Shown piece after piece: positions 32,828-41,700 of a stretch of 64,000 bases of DNA. The notes below the pieces were generated by a model that was not told where the DNA came from, searched no databases, and saw only the letters and a list, made by a program, of their open reading frames with translations. Every line of letters starts with the position of its first letter. Within the stretch, counting starts at the first letter, position 1. Location: positions 16,400-80,399 of the forward strand of contig JAJCYA010000054.1 of assembly GCA_029263095.1 (NCBI GenBank), given 5' to 3'. The translations under genes and the position numbers were made by a program. This DNA is from Acidimicrobiia bacterium. GTDB lineage: Bacteria > Actinomycetota > Acidimicrobiia > Spongiisociales > UBA11373.

Positions 32828-33312
32828 CAGCGGCGCAGCAATTCGTCGATCTGGAGGGCCATCGTTCGCTCGTCGATGACGCCACTGTGGAGGTGGACGA
32901 GGTCGCCGCCCGGTGCGAAGAAGAAGGTGAGAGGAACTCCAAAGCCTCCCAGGGATGCAGGGACGGATCCATCCTGATCGAAGAGATGGGCAAAGCCGTT
33001 GAGGTCGAACTCGGCGATGAACGACCGTGCACCGTCTTGAGTGTCTCGGACGTCGACACCGATGAAGAGAACCGAATCAGTGAACTCGGCACTCGCCTGC
33101 CGAAGCAATGGGGCCTCCGAGCGGCAGGGGGCACACCACGATGCCCACACGTTGAGGACTGTCGGGCGGTCGGTTTCGGATAGCAGCGCCTCGATCGCAG
33201 CCGGATCGGTGGGCTCGAGGGGATCGATGTCTCCGGGGGGAGAGGCGGCACCCGAGCACGCAGCGAAGGAGAGAGAAGCGAGCACTGCGATGGCCATGAA
33301 CCTGTGAAGCAC
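32827..33312 (-). CDS. TlpA-family thioredoxin-fold lipoprotein
   Basis: A 161-residue lipoprotein. The signal sequence ends in the lipobox LSFAAC (Cys at about residue 18). The thioredoxin domain has VLNVWASWCAPCRSEAPLL (CAPC at about residues 57-60), FIGVDVRDTQDGARSFI and GGFGVPLTFFFAPGG with the cis-Pro. It would reduce disulfides outside the membrane, probably feeding the ccm pathway. GTG 33312 is chosen because it supplies basic residues before the hydrophobic core; an ATG at 33297 is also possible. Confidence 0.85.
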   Translation of the reverse strand: MLHRFMAIAVLASLSFAACSGAASPPGDIDPLEPTDPAAIEALLSETDRPTVLNVWASWCAPCRSEAPLLRQASAEFTDSVLFIGVDVRDTQDGARSFIAEFDLNGFAHLFDQDGSVPASLGGFGVPLTFFFAPGGDLVHLHSGVIDERTMALQIDELLRR

Positions 33313-33346
33313 GGCGTGAGTGTACGAAAGTGCCGGTGCTGTGCCG

Positions 33347-35335
33347 TCAGCGGCTTCGCATATGCTCGAGCGCGCTCTCGAGGTGTCGAACGTCGATCGC
33401 CGGAGCCGTGGAATCGGCCCGGAGGGCCGCCAGGGCGGCCTCGCGGAGAAGGCCGACGAGGTCGGCGAATGACAAACCCTCTGTTCGCTCGGCGAGCACG
33501 TCGAGATCGACACCTGCGGTGAAGGGGACGTCCGTGATTTCGAGGAGGGCGCGTCGGGCCGATGTCCCCGGCAGTCCGAGTTCGAGATGAGTCTCCAGTC
33601 GGCCCGGACGCAACAGCGCCGGGTCGACCAGGTCTCTCCGGTTGGTGGCACCGATCACGACTACATCGCCGCGATCTGCGACCCCATCCATTTCCGTCAG
33701 GAGTGCAGCTACCACGCTGTCGGTGACCGAGGTGGTGGAGCGTCCGCGAATCGGGGCAAGTGCATCGATCTCGTCGAAGAAGATGATCGCGGGTGCCGCC
33801 GCACGAGCTCTGGCGAACACCTCGCGCACCCCTCGTTCGGACTCTCCGACGTACTTGTCGAGCAGCTCGGCACCCTTGACGGGGAAGAAAGCGGCGCCCG
33901 ACTCGTGGGCCAGCGCACGGACGACGTATGTCTTTCCGGTTCCCGGAGGACCGAACAGCAGTAGCCCTCTGGGGGGTTCTATCCCAAGGCGTCCGAAGCG
34001 GTCGGGATCGGTGATCGGCCAGATGACGGCCTCGGTGAGGCGCTGTTTGACTTCGGCGAGATTGGCCACCTGTTCGAATCCATAAGAAGGGATCTCACCC
34101 GTAGGCACCGACCCCAAGCTGGGGGTGGTTCCTGCGGAAGCCTCCAACAGTGTCTCCATTGTCACCGGGTCGCCTGAGCCGGCGGACAGTGCTGAAGCGT
34201 GAACGACGGAGGAGACGACGTCTGCGCCCGAGAAGCCGGCTGTTCTGGCGGCGAGGGCATCGAAGTTGAGATCGGCCGATGGAACACGTCTGAGGGCTGC
34301 CTCGAATAGCAGAGCCCGTCTTTGCAGGTTGGGGGGTGGGACGGCCAGAGTCCGTGGAAGAAGAGGTGATGCGGCAACGGCATCGTCGACCGCCTGCCGA
34401 GAGGACGCCCCGAGGACGCAGGCAAGCCGATCTCGTTGCGCCACCGCATCGAGAAACCAACGCATGATCGCCGCGACCTGATTGCGGAACATGGCATCGT
34501 CGCCCACAACCGCCTCGAGTCTGTCCACGAACAGGACGGCCGGAGTGATGGTGCTCTTGACCGCCCGCTCCAGGACGTCAACCAGCCTTTCCGGCTTGAA
34601 CACGAGGTCGACCGTCACCTCTTCGACAAGAGCTCCGGCGCGATCTGCGGCAGCGACCATCAGCTCGGACTTCCCACAGCCGGGAGGTCCCTCGAGGATT
34701 ATCCCGGCCACGCGGGGCAGCCCCCATGCTTCCGGAAGGTGTTCGGCGGATGTGAGCAGAGCGATCCAGGCGGTCAGCGTCTCGAGCTCGGTATCGAGTC
34801 CGGCGAGTAGTGCGTCGGCGGTCGTCGGTCCGTCACCACGTACCCGTCCTTCGTGGTGGGTCGTGAGCGGTGCTGTCCGGGGATCGGCCTCGGTGAGGAA
34901 CACGGTGGTCTGGGCCACGATTGCGGCTCCGTCGGGCGCGACGGCGATCACGTCCATGGGATCCGGTCCGTCTCCTTCCGGTCCGTAGCCGGCCGCAATC
35001 AGGATGCGATCCCCGTTCGAGACCGGCTTACCAACCAGCGCTCTGGTCAGATGACGACCGTCGAGCGGAAGGTCCTCACCGGCGACCACTACGCGCCCCG
35101 CGGGCGGTAGCGATGCCCGCACGACATCGGCTGCAGTTCCGGCCGCGTAACCGGAGTTGATGAGGACCTGCTGAGGGATGACGAGATCGGACGGAGCGGG
35201 CGGCGAACCGGGTCGGACAAGGGTATGGGTCGTTCCTATCCTGACGACTCCACCTCCCGGGAGTCCCATCGCGGCGAGGAGGGCGCCGTCGGCGCGAGCT
35301 TCCGGATGGGTACCGCTTCTGAGTGTGAACCGCAT
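33347..35335 (-). CDS. CDC48/VCP-like AAA+ ATPase with two ATPase domains
   Basis: A 662-residue protein: an N-domain (about 1-150), a first AAA module (Walker A GPPGCGKSE at residue 216) and a second (Walker A GPPGTGKTY at residue 462). The second has a full Walker B (IIFFDEIDAL), sensor ATNRRD and arginine fingers in DPALLRPGRLE. In the first, Walker B reads LFVDRLEAV, lacking the catalytic Glu after Asp, so that ring probably binds but hydrolyses ATP poorly. CDC48-type unfoldases extract or remodel proteins. Actinobacteria carry a relative of uncertain role. ATG at 35335; single gene, 34 bp from the TlpA gene start. Confidence 0.88.
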   Translation of the reverse strand: MRFTLRSGTHPEARADGALLAAMGLPGGGVVRIGTTHTLVRPGSPPAPSDLVIPQQVLINSGYAAGTAADVVRASLPPAGRVVVAGEDLPLDGRHLTRALVGKPVSNGDRILIAAGYGPEGDGPDPMDVIAVAPDGAAIVAQTTVFLTEADPRTAPLTTHHEGRVRGDGPTTADALLAGLDTELETLTAWIALLTSAEHLPEAWGLPRVAGIILEGPPGCGKSELMVAAADRAGALVEEVTVDLVFKPERLVDVLERAVKSTITPAVLFVDRLEAVVGDDAMFRNQVAAIMRWFLDAVAQRDRLACVLGASSRQAVDDAVAASPLLPRTLAVPPPNLQRRALLFEAALRRVPSADLNFDALAARTAGFSGADVVSSVVHASALSAGSGDPVTMETLLEASAGTTPSLGSVPTGEIPSYGFEQVANLAEVKQRLTEAVIWPITDPDRFGRLGIEPPRGLLLFGPPGTGKTYVVRALAHESGAAFFPVKGAELLDKYVGESERGVREVFARARAAAPAIIFFDEIDALAPIRGRSTTSVTDSVVAALLTEMDGVADRGDVVVIGATNRRDLVDPALLRPGRLETHLELGLPGTSARRALLEITDVPFTAGVDLDVLAERTEGLSFADLVGLLREAALAALRADSTAPAIDVRHLESALEHMRSR

Positions 35336-35423
35336 CGATCGGCGAGCGTAGCGGCCCGGTGCTTGTGATCGGTGAGGAGGCTCTGGCTTGTGGCTGGCGC
35401 CTCCATGGCTACCGTGTCTCGCT

Positions 35424-36401
35424 GTGCTGCAAGTCCTACCCACTCACGACGACATACTGGCGGCGCGAGATCGAGTCTCTGAGGCGATCGTGAGGACGCC
35501 GATGCTCCGCTTCGAGCACGCCGGTCGCGATCTGTGGCTCAAGGCGGAGGTGCTACAGCGCACTGGTTCGTTCAAGTTGCGCGGTGCTCTCAACTTCATC
35601 GCGGCGCTCGACCCCAAGGTGCGCGAGCGAGGTGTTGTTGCGTTTTCGTCGGGTAATCACGCTCAGGGTGTGGCGGCGGCCGCTGCCGAGTTTGGGATCC
35701 CAGCGACGATCGTCATGCCGGCGGACGCACCGGCCATCAAGATTCGCAACACCAAGCGCTCCGGCGCCAAGGTGGTCCCATACGATCGTGTCGACGGCGA
35801 CCGCGAGGCGATCGCGGCTTCGATCGCAGCCGAGACCGGAGCGATCGTGATTCCTCCCTACGACCATCCGCTCACGATTGCTGGTCAAGGCGTGCTCGGT
35901 CTCGAGGTCCTGGAGGACCTAGCCGCCGCGGGGGTCGATTCGGCTTCGGTGGTCGTACCGGCCAGTGGCGGTGGACTGGCGGCCGGCATGGCTCTTGTCG
36001 CAGAGGGATCGCGGCCGCCGATCGATGTGATGGTCGCCGAGCCGAAAGCTTATGACGACCACCGTCGTTCCCTGGCCGCAGGGGAGAGGATCCGGGTCGA
36101 GCCCGGCGAGCTGAGTATCTGCGACGCATCCCTCCAGCCGATACCGGGCGAGATCACCTTCGAGGTGAATCGGAACCGACTGGCAGGGGCGGTGGTGGCC
36201 ACCGATGAAGAAGTTCTCGTCGCGATGAAGTACGCCTTTGAGGAGGCCAAACTCGTGGTCGAACCCGGAGGGGCCTTGGCACTCGCCGCCATTCTGGCCG
36301 GGCGAGTGCCCGGAAATGGGTCGGTCGTGGCAGTGTTGAGCGGCGGCAACGTCGACCCGATCATCATGGCTCGGGCCCTGGGGATTCCGGCGTCGGAGTA
36401 G
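35424..36401 (+). CDS. Threonine/serine dehydratase family PLP enzyme
   Basis: A 325-residue fold-type II PLP enzyme. The Schiff-base Lys is in GSFKLRGA (about residue 52), followed by SSGNHAQGVAAAA (substrate loop) and the phosphate-binding VVPASGGGLAAG. The C-terminal SGGNVD closes the site. There is no ACT regulatory domain, so it is the catabolic/short form, which may deaminate threonine or serine or act as a serine racemase. GTG 35424 is set by family length. Divergent from the AAA gene and convergent with the exonuclease gene six bases away. Confidence 0.87.
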   Translation: MLQVLPTHDDILAARDRVSEAIVRTPMLRFEHAGRDLWLKAEVLQRTGSFKLRGALNFIAALDPKVRERGVVAFSSGNHAQGVAAAAAEFGIPATIVMPADAPAIKIRNTKRSGAKVVPYDRVDGDREAIAASIAAETGAIVIPPYDHPLTIAGQGVLGLEVLEDLAAAGVDSASVVVPASGGGLAAGMALVAEGSRPPIDVMVAEPKAYDDHRRSLAAGERIRVEPGELSICDASLQPIPGEITFEVNRNRLAGAVVATDEEVLVAMKYAFEEAKLVVEPGGALALAAILAGRVPGNGSVVAVLSGGNVDPIIMARALGIPASE

Positions 36402-36407
36402 GGATCC

Positions 36408-38033
36408 CTACACGGCTATCCGAACAACTCGGGGAATCGCTTTCGACGCGATATCGATGGATACGCCACTCGACAAGACCTCGGTTTCCGGCCGCGCCAG
36501 CCACTTCCAGATGAGCCACGCCTCCTCTTCGTCTCCCACGGTCGTTGCGACCTCGTCGGATCCCGGCCGAGCCGGAGGTGGGAGTAGCGGAGGAGCCGGC
36601 CCTTCCGGCCAGGCGGCAACAAGCCTGCCGCGCTCGACGGCGCAACCCCCGTCGGACCCGACAGCCACGATCGAACCGGCCTCCTGGAACAGTTGCCAGG
36701 CTCTACGCCGTTCTAGGGCGCGGCTGAGTGCCCGATGCCGATCGCGCACCCATCCGGCCTCTTCGAAGCGTTCACTGGAGGCGAGGTCTGTCATGCGGGT
36801 CACCAGCGGCTCGAGCAGGACGTCGGGCCGTCCGTTGATCCCGTCGACGATGCTGTCCACGACGCTGCGGTATCGCTCTGGGTCGAGCGATCCGTCGCAG
36901 GGGCAGAGTGCTGCACCGATCTGTGAGAACGAGCACGGCCCTTGGCGACTCCCGGGCGGATGGGTGCAGCGGCGAATCCGGGTGGCATCCCACAGGGCTT
37001 CGAGCACCGCCCTGGCCGGGTTCCTACCTCGAAATGGACCGATGTGAGCGAGGGCGCCATCGTGCACCGTCCTTGCGAGTGCAAGACGAGGGAAGGTCTC
37101 ATTGGTGAGCCGGACCCAGTGGGAGGACCGGGTCGGTTTCGAGCGCCGGTTGTGGCGCGGAGCATGAGCCCGGATCAGGCGGAGTTCGGTGATCTCCGCT
37201 TCGAGTTCGGTGGTGCACACTCTGTGATCGATCCGGTGGAGCTCGCGCAACATCTGGCCGATCGATTTCCTGGTGTCTCCGTAGAAGTAGGAACGGACCC
37301 GGCTGCGGAGGTTCTTCGCCTTGCCTACGTAGATGATGTCGCCGCGACGATCGATGAACAGGTAGACACCTGGGCGGCGCGGGAGGGATTCTGTCATTCG
37401 GATCTTGCCGTAGGTGGCTGCGCCTCGGGCACGGGGGAGGGCGAGGAGATCGTCGAGATGAGTGACGCCCAGGGTTCCGGCCCGTTCGAATAGGCACCAC
37501 AGCACGTGAGCAGTCGCCTCGGCATCGGCGAGAGCGCGGTGATTGGGCGTAACCGGGGAGCCGAAGTGAGCTGCCAACGTCCCAAGCTTGTTGTTGCGGA
37601 CCTCTCCCTTGAGCAGTCTCCTGGCCAGGGCTGCGGTATCGACCGATCGACTCCGCAGTCTTGGATACCCGTGATGTTCGAGGGCTGCGTTGATGAAGGA
37701 GAGGTCGTAGCGCACGTTGTGGCCGACCACGACGGCGTCACCAATGAACTCCAACAGCGCAGGGAGCATCTCGGCGACCGTGGGTGCCCCAATGACCATT
37801 GCGTGAGTGATGCCGGTGAGGATCGTGATTGTCGGTGGAATCGGGAGACCGGGATCCACCAGGGTCTGGAACGACCCTTGGAGTTCACCGCCCACGTAGC
37901 GGACGGCTCCGATCTCGGTGATCCCGAGGTCTGAGGCGCGCCCTCCCGTTGTTTCGATGTCGAGGACGCAAAACGGGACCTCGGATAGGTGGGTTCCCAA
38001 GTCATCGAACGACCGCTGCAGGGGGAGAGGCAC
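36408..38033 (-). CDS. DEDD exonuclease fused to a UvrC-like GIY-YIG nuclease
   Basis: A 541-residue fusion common in actinobacteria. Residues 15-180 are a DnaQ-type 3'-5' exonuclease: VLDIETTG (ExoI), VGHNVRYDLSFIN (ExoII) and HRALADAEAT (ExoIII). Residues 220-300 are a GIY-YIG endonuclease, PGVYLFIDRRGDIIYVGKAKN, as in UvrC/Cho. A Cys cluster (RRCTHPPGSRQGPC ... ALCPCDG) resembles the one in UvrC, and a UvrB-interaction-like helix (SSERFEEAGWVRDR) follows. The C-terminal RNase H-like and HhH domains of UvrC are not evident. It probably acts in DNA repair by making and trimming an incision. Confidence 0.88.
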   Translation of the reverse strand: MPLPLQRSFDDLGTHLSEVPFCVLDIETTGGRASDLGITEIGAVRYVGGELQGSFQTLVDPGLPIPPTITILTGITHAMVIGAPTVAEMLPALLEFIGDAVVVGHNVRYDLSFINAALEHHGYPRLRSRSVDTAALARRLLKGEVRNNKLGTLAAHFGSPVTPNHRALADAEATAHVLWCLFERAGTLGVTHLDDLLALPRARGAATYGKIRMTESLPRRPGVYLFIDRRGDIIYVGKAKNLRSRVRSYFYGDTRKSIGQMLRELHRIDHRVCTTELEAEITELRLIRAHAPRHNRRSKPTRSSHWVRLTNETFPRLALARTVHDGALAHIGPFRGRNPARAVLEALWDATRIRRCTHPPGSRQGPCSFSQIGAALCPCDGSLDPERYRSVVDSIVDGINGRPDVLLEPLVTRMTDLASSERFEEAGWVRDRHRALSRALERRRAWQLFQEAGSIVAVGSDGGCAVERGRLVAAWPEGPAPPLLPPPARPGSDEVATTVGDEEEAWLIWKWLARPETEVLSSGVSIDIASKAIPRVVRIAV

Positions 38034-38106
38034 CGGATCAGCCTAGATCGAACAGGTGTTCGTTGCGTGGACTTCTAGGATGCCCTCCGAAGCACAGAGG
38101 AGTCAC

Positions 38107-38499
38107 ATGCAACACCAGCCTGGAGACGATGTCGTCTGGTCCGCCGCCCCCGAAGATTGGTTTACGGGCCGAGCTCGGTTCGGAGGGCAGTACGAGCCTG
38201 CCCATGAGGCAGACCTCAATGTGCTCGGAGTCTCGTTCGAACCGGGGGCGCGCACCGACTGGCACACTCATCCCGCCGGTCAGGTCATCTATGTGCTCGA
38301 GGGGACGGCGCTCGTTCAGACCGAAGATGGTGACCGAGTCGAGGCGGGGCCCGGCGACACGGTGCACTCACCCGCCGGCGAGGTGCATTGGCATGGAGCC
38401 ACGTCGGATGCCCCAATGATCCATCTATCGATCACGTACGGAGGAGCCACGGAGTGGGTCGGCCGCAAGGTGACCGACAAGGAGTACGGCGACCAGTAG
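38107..38499 (+). CDS. Single-domain cupin protein
   Basis: A 130-residue cupin. Motif 1 is DWHTHPAGQVIYVLEGTALVQ with the H-x-H...E metal ligands (about residues 56-68). Motif 2 is PGDTVHSPAGEVHWHGA with the last His. Length and motifs match small quercetin-dioxygenase-like cupins; substrate unknown. The ATG at 38107 has AGGAG five bases upstream, which decides the start over an earlier frame beginning at 38056. It precedes the SAM riboswitch on the same strand. Confidence 0.83.
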   Translation: MQHQPGDDVVWSAAPEDWFTGRARFGGQYEPAHEADLNVLGVSFEPGARTDWHTHPAGQVIYVLEGTALVQTEDGDRVEAGPGDTVHSPAGEVHWHGATSDAPMIHLSITYGGATEWVGRKVTDKEYGDQ

Positions 38500-38548
38500 G
38501 GCGCGCCGACAGGCCGTGACTCGATTACGCTGTTGGCCAACGAAACGG

Positions 38549-38641
38549 TTATCGCGAGCGGTGGAGGGACAGGCCCTTTGAAACCGCGGCAACCGGCCGA
38601 CCGGACATTCCGGTGGCACGGTGCCAATGCCTGATCGATGA
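38549..38641 (+). promoter_or_regulatory. SAM riboswitch aptamer (SAM-I/SAM-IV superfamily)
   Basis: The conserved core is unmistakable: TTATCG, GCGAGCGGTGGAGGGA, CAGGCCC, GAAACCGCGGCAACC, then GGTGCCAATGCC. TTATCG (38549-38554) pairs with CGATGA (38636-38641) to form P1. The aptamer binds S-adenosylmethionine and would switch off metH, 90 bases downstream, when SAM is plentiful. The exact class (I or IV) cannot be settled by eye. TACGCT at 38526-38531 may be the -10 of its promoter. The rest of the 38500-38548 leader shows nothing else. Confidence 0.93.
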
Positions 38642-38648
38642 GCTGTCG

Positions 38649-38668
38649 TCGAGCGGTCTTCCGCTCGA
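38649..38668 (+). terminator. Hairpin in the metH riboswitch expression platform
   Basis: TCGAGCGG (38649-38656) and CCGCTCGA (38661-38668) form a perfect 8-bp stem with a TCTT loop, eight bases after the aptamer. No T-run follows, so Rho-independent termination is uncertain. It may instead gate ribosome access to the region before metH. Confidence 0.45.
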
Positions 38669-38705
38669 GGCGCTCCGTGAGCGTTTCGAGATGGGAGAGA
38701 TAGAT

Positions 38706-38735
38706 ATGCACGACGTACGGCGACCGGTCTCATGA
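38706..38735 (+). CDS. Possible leader peptide coupled to metH
   Basis: ATG at 38706 opens nine codons (MHDVRRPVS) whose TGA (38733-38735) overlaps the metH ATG as ATGA. GGGAGAG lies about six bases upstream, whereas metH itself has no ribosome site. The same frame stays open upstream through ATG 38691 and as far as a GTG at 38613 inside the aptamer, with coding-like composition (DELSSSGLPLEALRERFEMG). Translation of this frame would let the riboswitch control metH by coupling. Not certain to be translated. Confidence 0.3.
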   Translation: MHDVRRPVS

Positions 38736-41700
38736 GCACCTTCCTCGACGCCGTCAACTCAGGCAGCATCGTGATCTTCGATGGAGCTACTGGGACGTCC
38801 CTGCAGCAATTCGAGTTGTCACCCGACGACTTCGGCGGTCCTGAGTTCGAAGGCTGCAATGAGTTGCTGAGCATCCATCGTCCCGATGTCGTGGCTTCCA
38901 CTCATCGCTCGTTCTTCGACGTGGGCGTCGATGTGACGGAGACCAATACGTTCGGAGCCTTTGCGGTTCCGCTGGCGGAGTACGGGGTCGCTGATCAGGC
39001 ATACGATCTCGCTGCCACAAGCGCCGAGATCGCTAGGCGGGTAGCTGATGAATATGTCGCCACTGATGGGCGGCAGCGGTGGGTTGCCGGATCGATGGGT
39101 CCGGGCACCAAGTTCGCCTCGCTTGGACAGATTCGATACTCCGAACTGCGCGACGCTTACGAGGTCGAAGCGGCTGGGTTGCTCGACGGAGGCAGCGACC
39201 TGTTGCTCGTGGAGACACAGTTTGATCTTCTCGGTGCCAAAGCCGCTATCAACGGTGCCCGTCGAGCCATGGTCAGCAGCGGGCGCGAAGTGCCACTTCA
39301 GGTTCAGGTGACGATCGAACTCACGGGCCGGATGCTGCCCGGGACCGAGATCGGTGCGGCTCTCACAACTCTCGATGCCCTACGCCCTGATGTGGTTGGG
39401 ATCAACTGCGCAACGGGACCGGCCGAAATGTATGAGCCACTCCGTTACCTCTCGCAGCATTCTCGAATTCCTATCTCGTGCATTCCCAACGCTGGCCTTC
39501 CTCACGTCCTAGACGGCGAGATGGTGTACGACCTCGCTGCAGAGCAGCTCGCCAGCCACCTTTCGGCCTTCGTCGAGCAATTCGGTGTAAGTGTGGTTGG
39601 GGGATGCTGTGGAACCACGCCGCAGCACATGTCGGCGGTGGTGCAGGCGTGCCGGCCCCTGCAGCCGGCGGGGCGCGATCCGATTCACATTCCGGCGGCG
39701 GCCTCGACCTATTCACCTGTTCCTTTCCAGCAGGACACCTCGTTTCTCATCATTGGGGAGCGAACCAACGCCAACGGCTCTCGCGCTTTCCGGGACGCTC
39801 TGCTGGCCGAGGATGTGGACGCTTGTGTAGCCATTGCCGAGGATCAGGTGCGTGAATCGGCCCACCTTGTCGATCTTTCGGTCGATTACGTGGGACGCGA
39901 CGGTGCTGCCGATCTGCAGTTGCTGGGCCAGAGATTCGCCACCGAGGTGACTGCGCCGGTGGTGCTCGACTCCACGGAGCCCGAAGTCATGGAAGCCGGA
40001 CTCGAACTCATGGGTGGCCGCAGCGTGCTCAACTCCGCCAACCTCGAAGAGGGGGAAGCTCCCGGGTCGCGGCTAGACCGCGTGTTCTCGTTGGCGGTCG
40101 AGCACGGAGCCGCGGTCATCTGTTTGCTCATAGACGAAAAGGGCCAAGCGCGTAGCCTGGAGTGGAAGATGGAGGTTGCACATCGGCTCCACCGAATCGC
40201 CACGGAGGAGTATGGACTCGAGTCCGAAGATTTGATCTTTGATGCTCTCACCTTTCCGCTTAGTACAGGCGATGCTGAACTGAGGGGCGATGCGATTGCG
40301 ACGATCGAGGCGATCAAGCGCATCAAGAAAGAGCTACCAGGGAGCTCGACGGTCTTGGGAGTCTCCAATGTCTCCTTTGGGCTCTCGCCTCCGACGCGTC
40401 GGGCCCTCAACTCGGTGTTTCTTCACGAGTGCCTAGACGCTGGTCTCGATGCCGCGATCATTCATGCCGGGAAGATGCTTCCGCTCAACAAGATTCCCGA
40501 AGTCGAGCGGGAGGCCTGCCTCGACCTCATCTATGACCGCCGGACCCCCGACAGTGACCCGTTGGAGGTACTGCTTGAGGTGTTCTCTGGCTCAGTGGTC
40601 GAGCAATCGGTAGTCGTAGATCAGGCTGGGTGGCCGCTCGATAGAAGGCTGCGGGAACGGATCGTGGATGGCAACAAGGTCGGCCTTGAAGACGAGTTGA
40701 GCGAAGCGCTCGATTCAGGGCTGAGCGCTCTCGCCATCATCAACGACGTGCTGCTTGACGGCATGAAGACGGTTGGTCGACTCTTTGCCTCTGGCGAAAT
40801 GCAGCTCCCTTTCGTGCTGCGCTCCGCTGAGACCATGAAGGCCTCCGTGCGGTTCTTGGAGCCCCATATGGATAAGAAGGACTCCGCCACGCGAGGGTCA
40901 ATCGTGCTTGCCACCGTCCGGGGCGACGTTCACGACATAGGCAAGAACCTCGTTGACATCATCCTTACCAACAACGGATACGAGGTCCACAACCTGGGAA
41001 TCAAGGTGGATGTCGATCAGATGATCCGCAAGCTGCAAGATGAGAATGCGGACGCAATAGGAATGAGCGGGTTGCTCGTCAAGAGCACGCTGATAATGCG
41101 CGACAACCTTGATGAGTTGGCGCGACGCGGACTCGATCAGGTTCCAGTGCTATTGGGCGGAGCTGCTTTGACCAGGTCCTATGTGGAGGGCCAATTGCAG
41201 GAGCGGTATCCCGGACCGGTCTACTACGGCAAGGATGCGTTCGCCGGTCTCGCTGCGATGGGGGAGATCGTTGACCCAAACCGGGTCTCCGCACCGGTTC
41301 GGGTGGATGCGAGATCAGTGCGGGAGGTGCCGGAGCCAGCCGGCGAGGATCGACCTGTCGCGATACCCGATAGAGCACCGTCGATCCAGACGGACAATCG
41401 AGTGTTTACACCGCCCTTCCTCGGGTCGCGCATTGTGCGCAGCGTCCCGATCGACGCCGTGGCCACCTACATCAACGAAACGGCGTTGTTCCGGAATCAG
41501 TGGCGATACCGCCCCGAACGCGGTGAGACTGATGGCGACTTCAAGGACAGGATCCGTCCAGAGTTGCGCCAGCACCTAGCCAAGGCGAAAGCGGACAACC
41601 TGCTGGTTCCCGAACTCGTATACGGGTACTTTCCCGCCAACGGCGATGGAGATGACCTAATCATCTGGACTGACGAGACCCGTTCCGAAGAGCGCACCAG

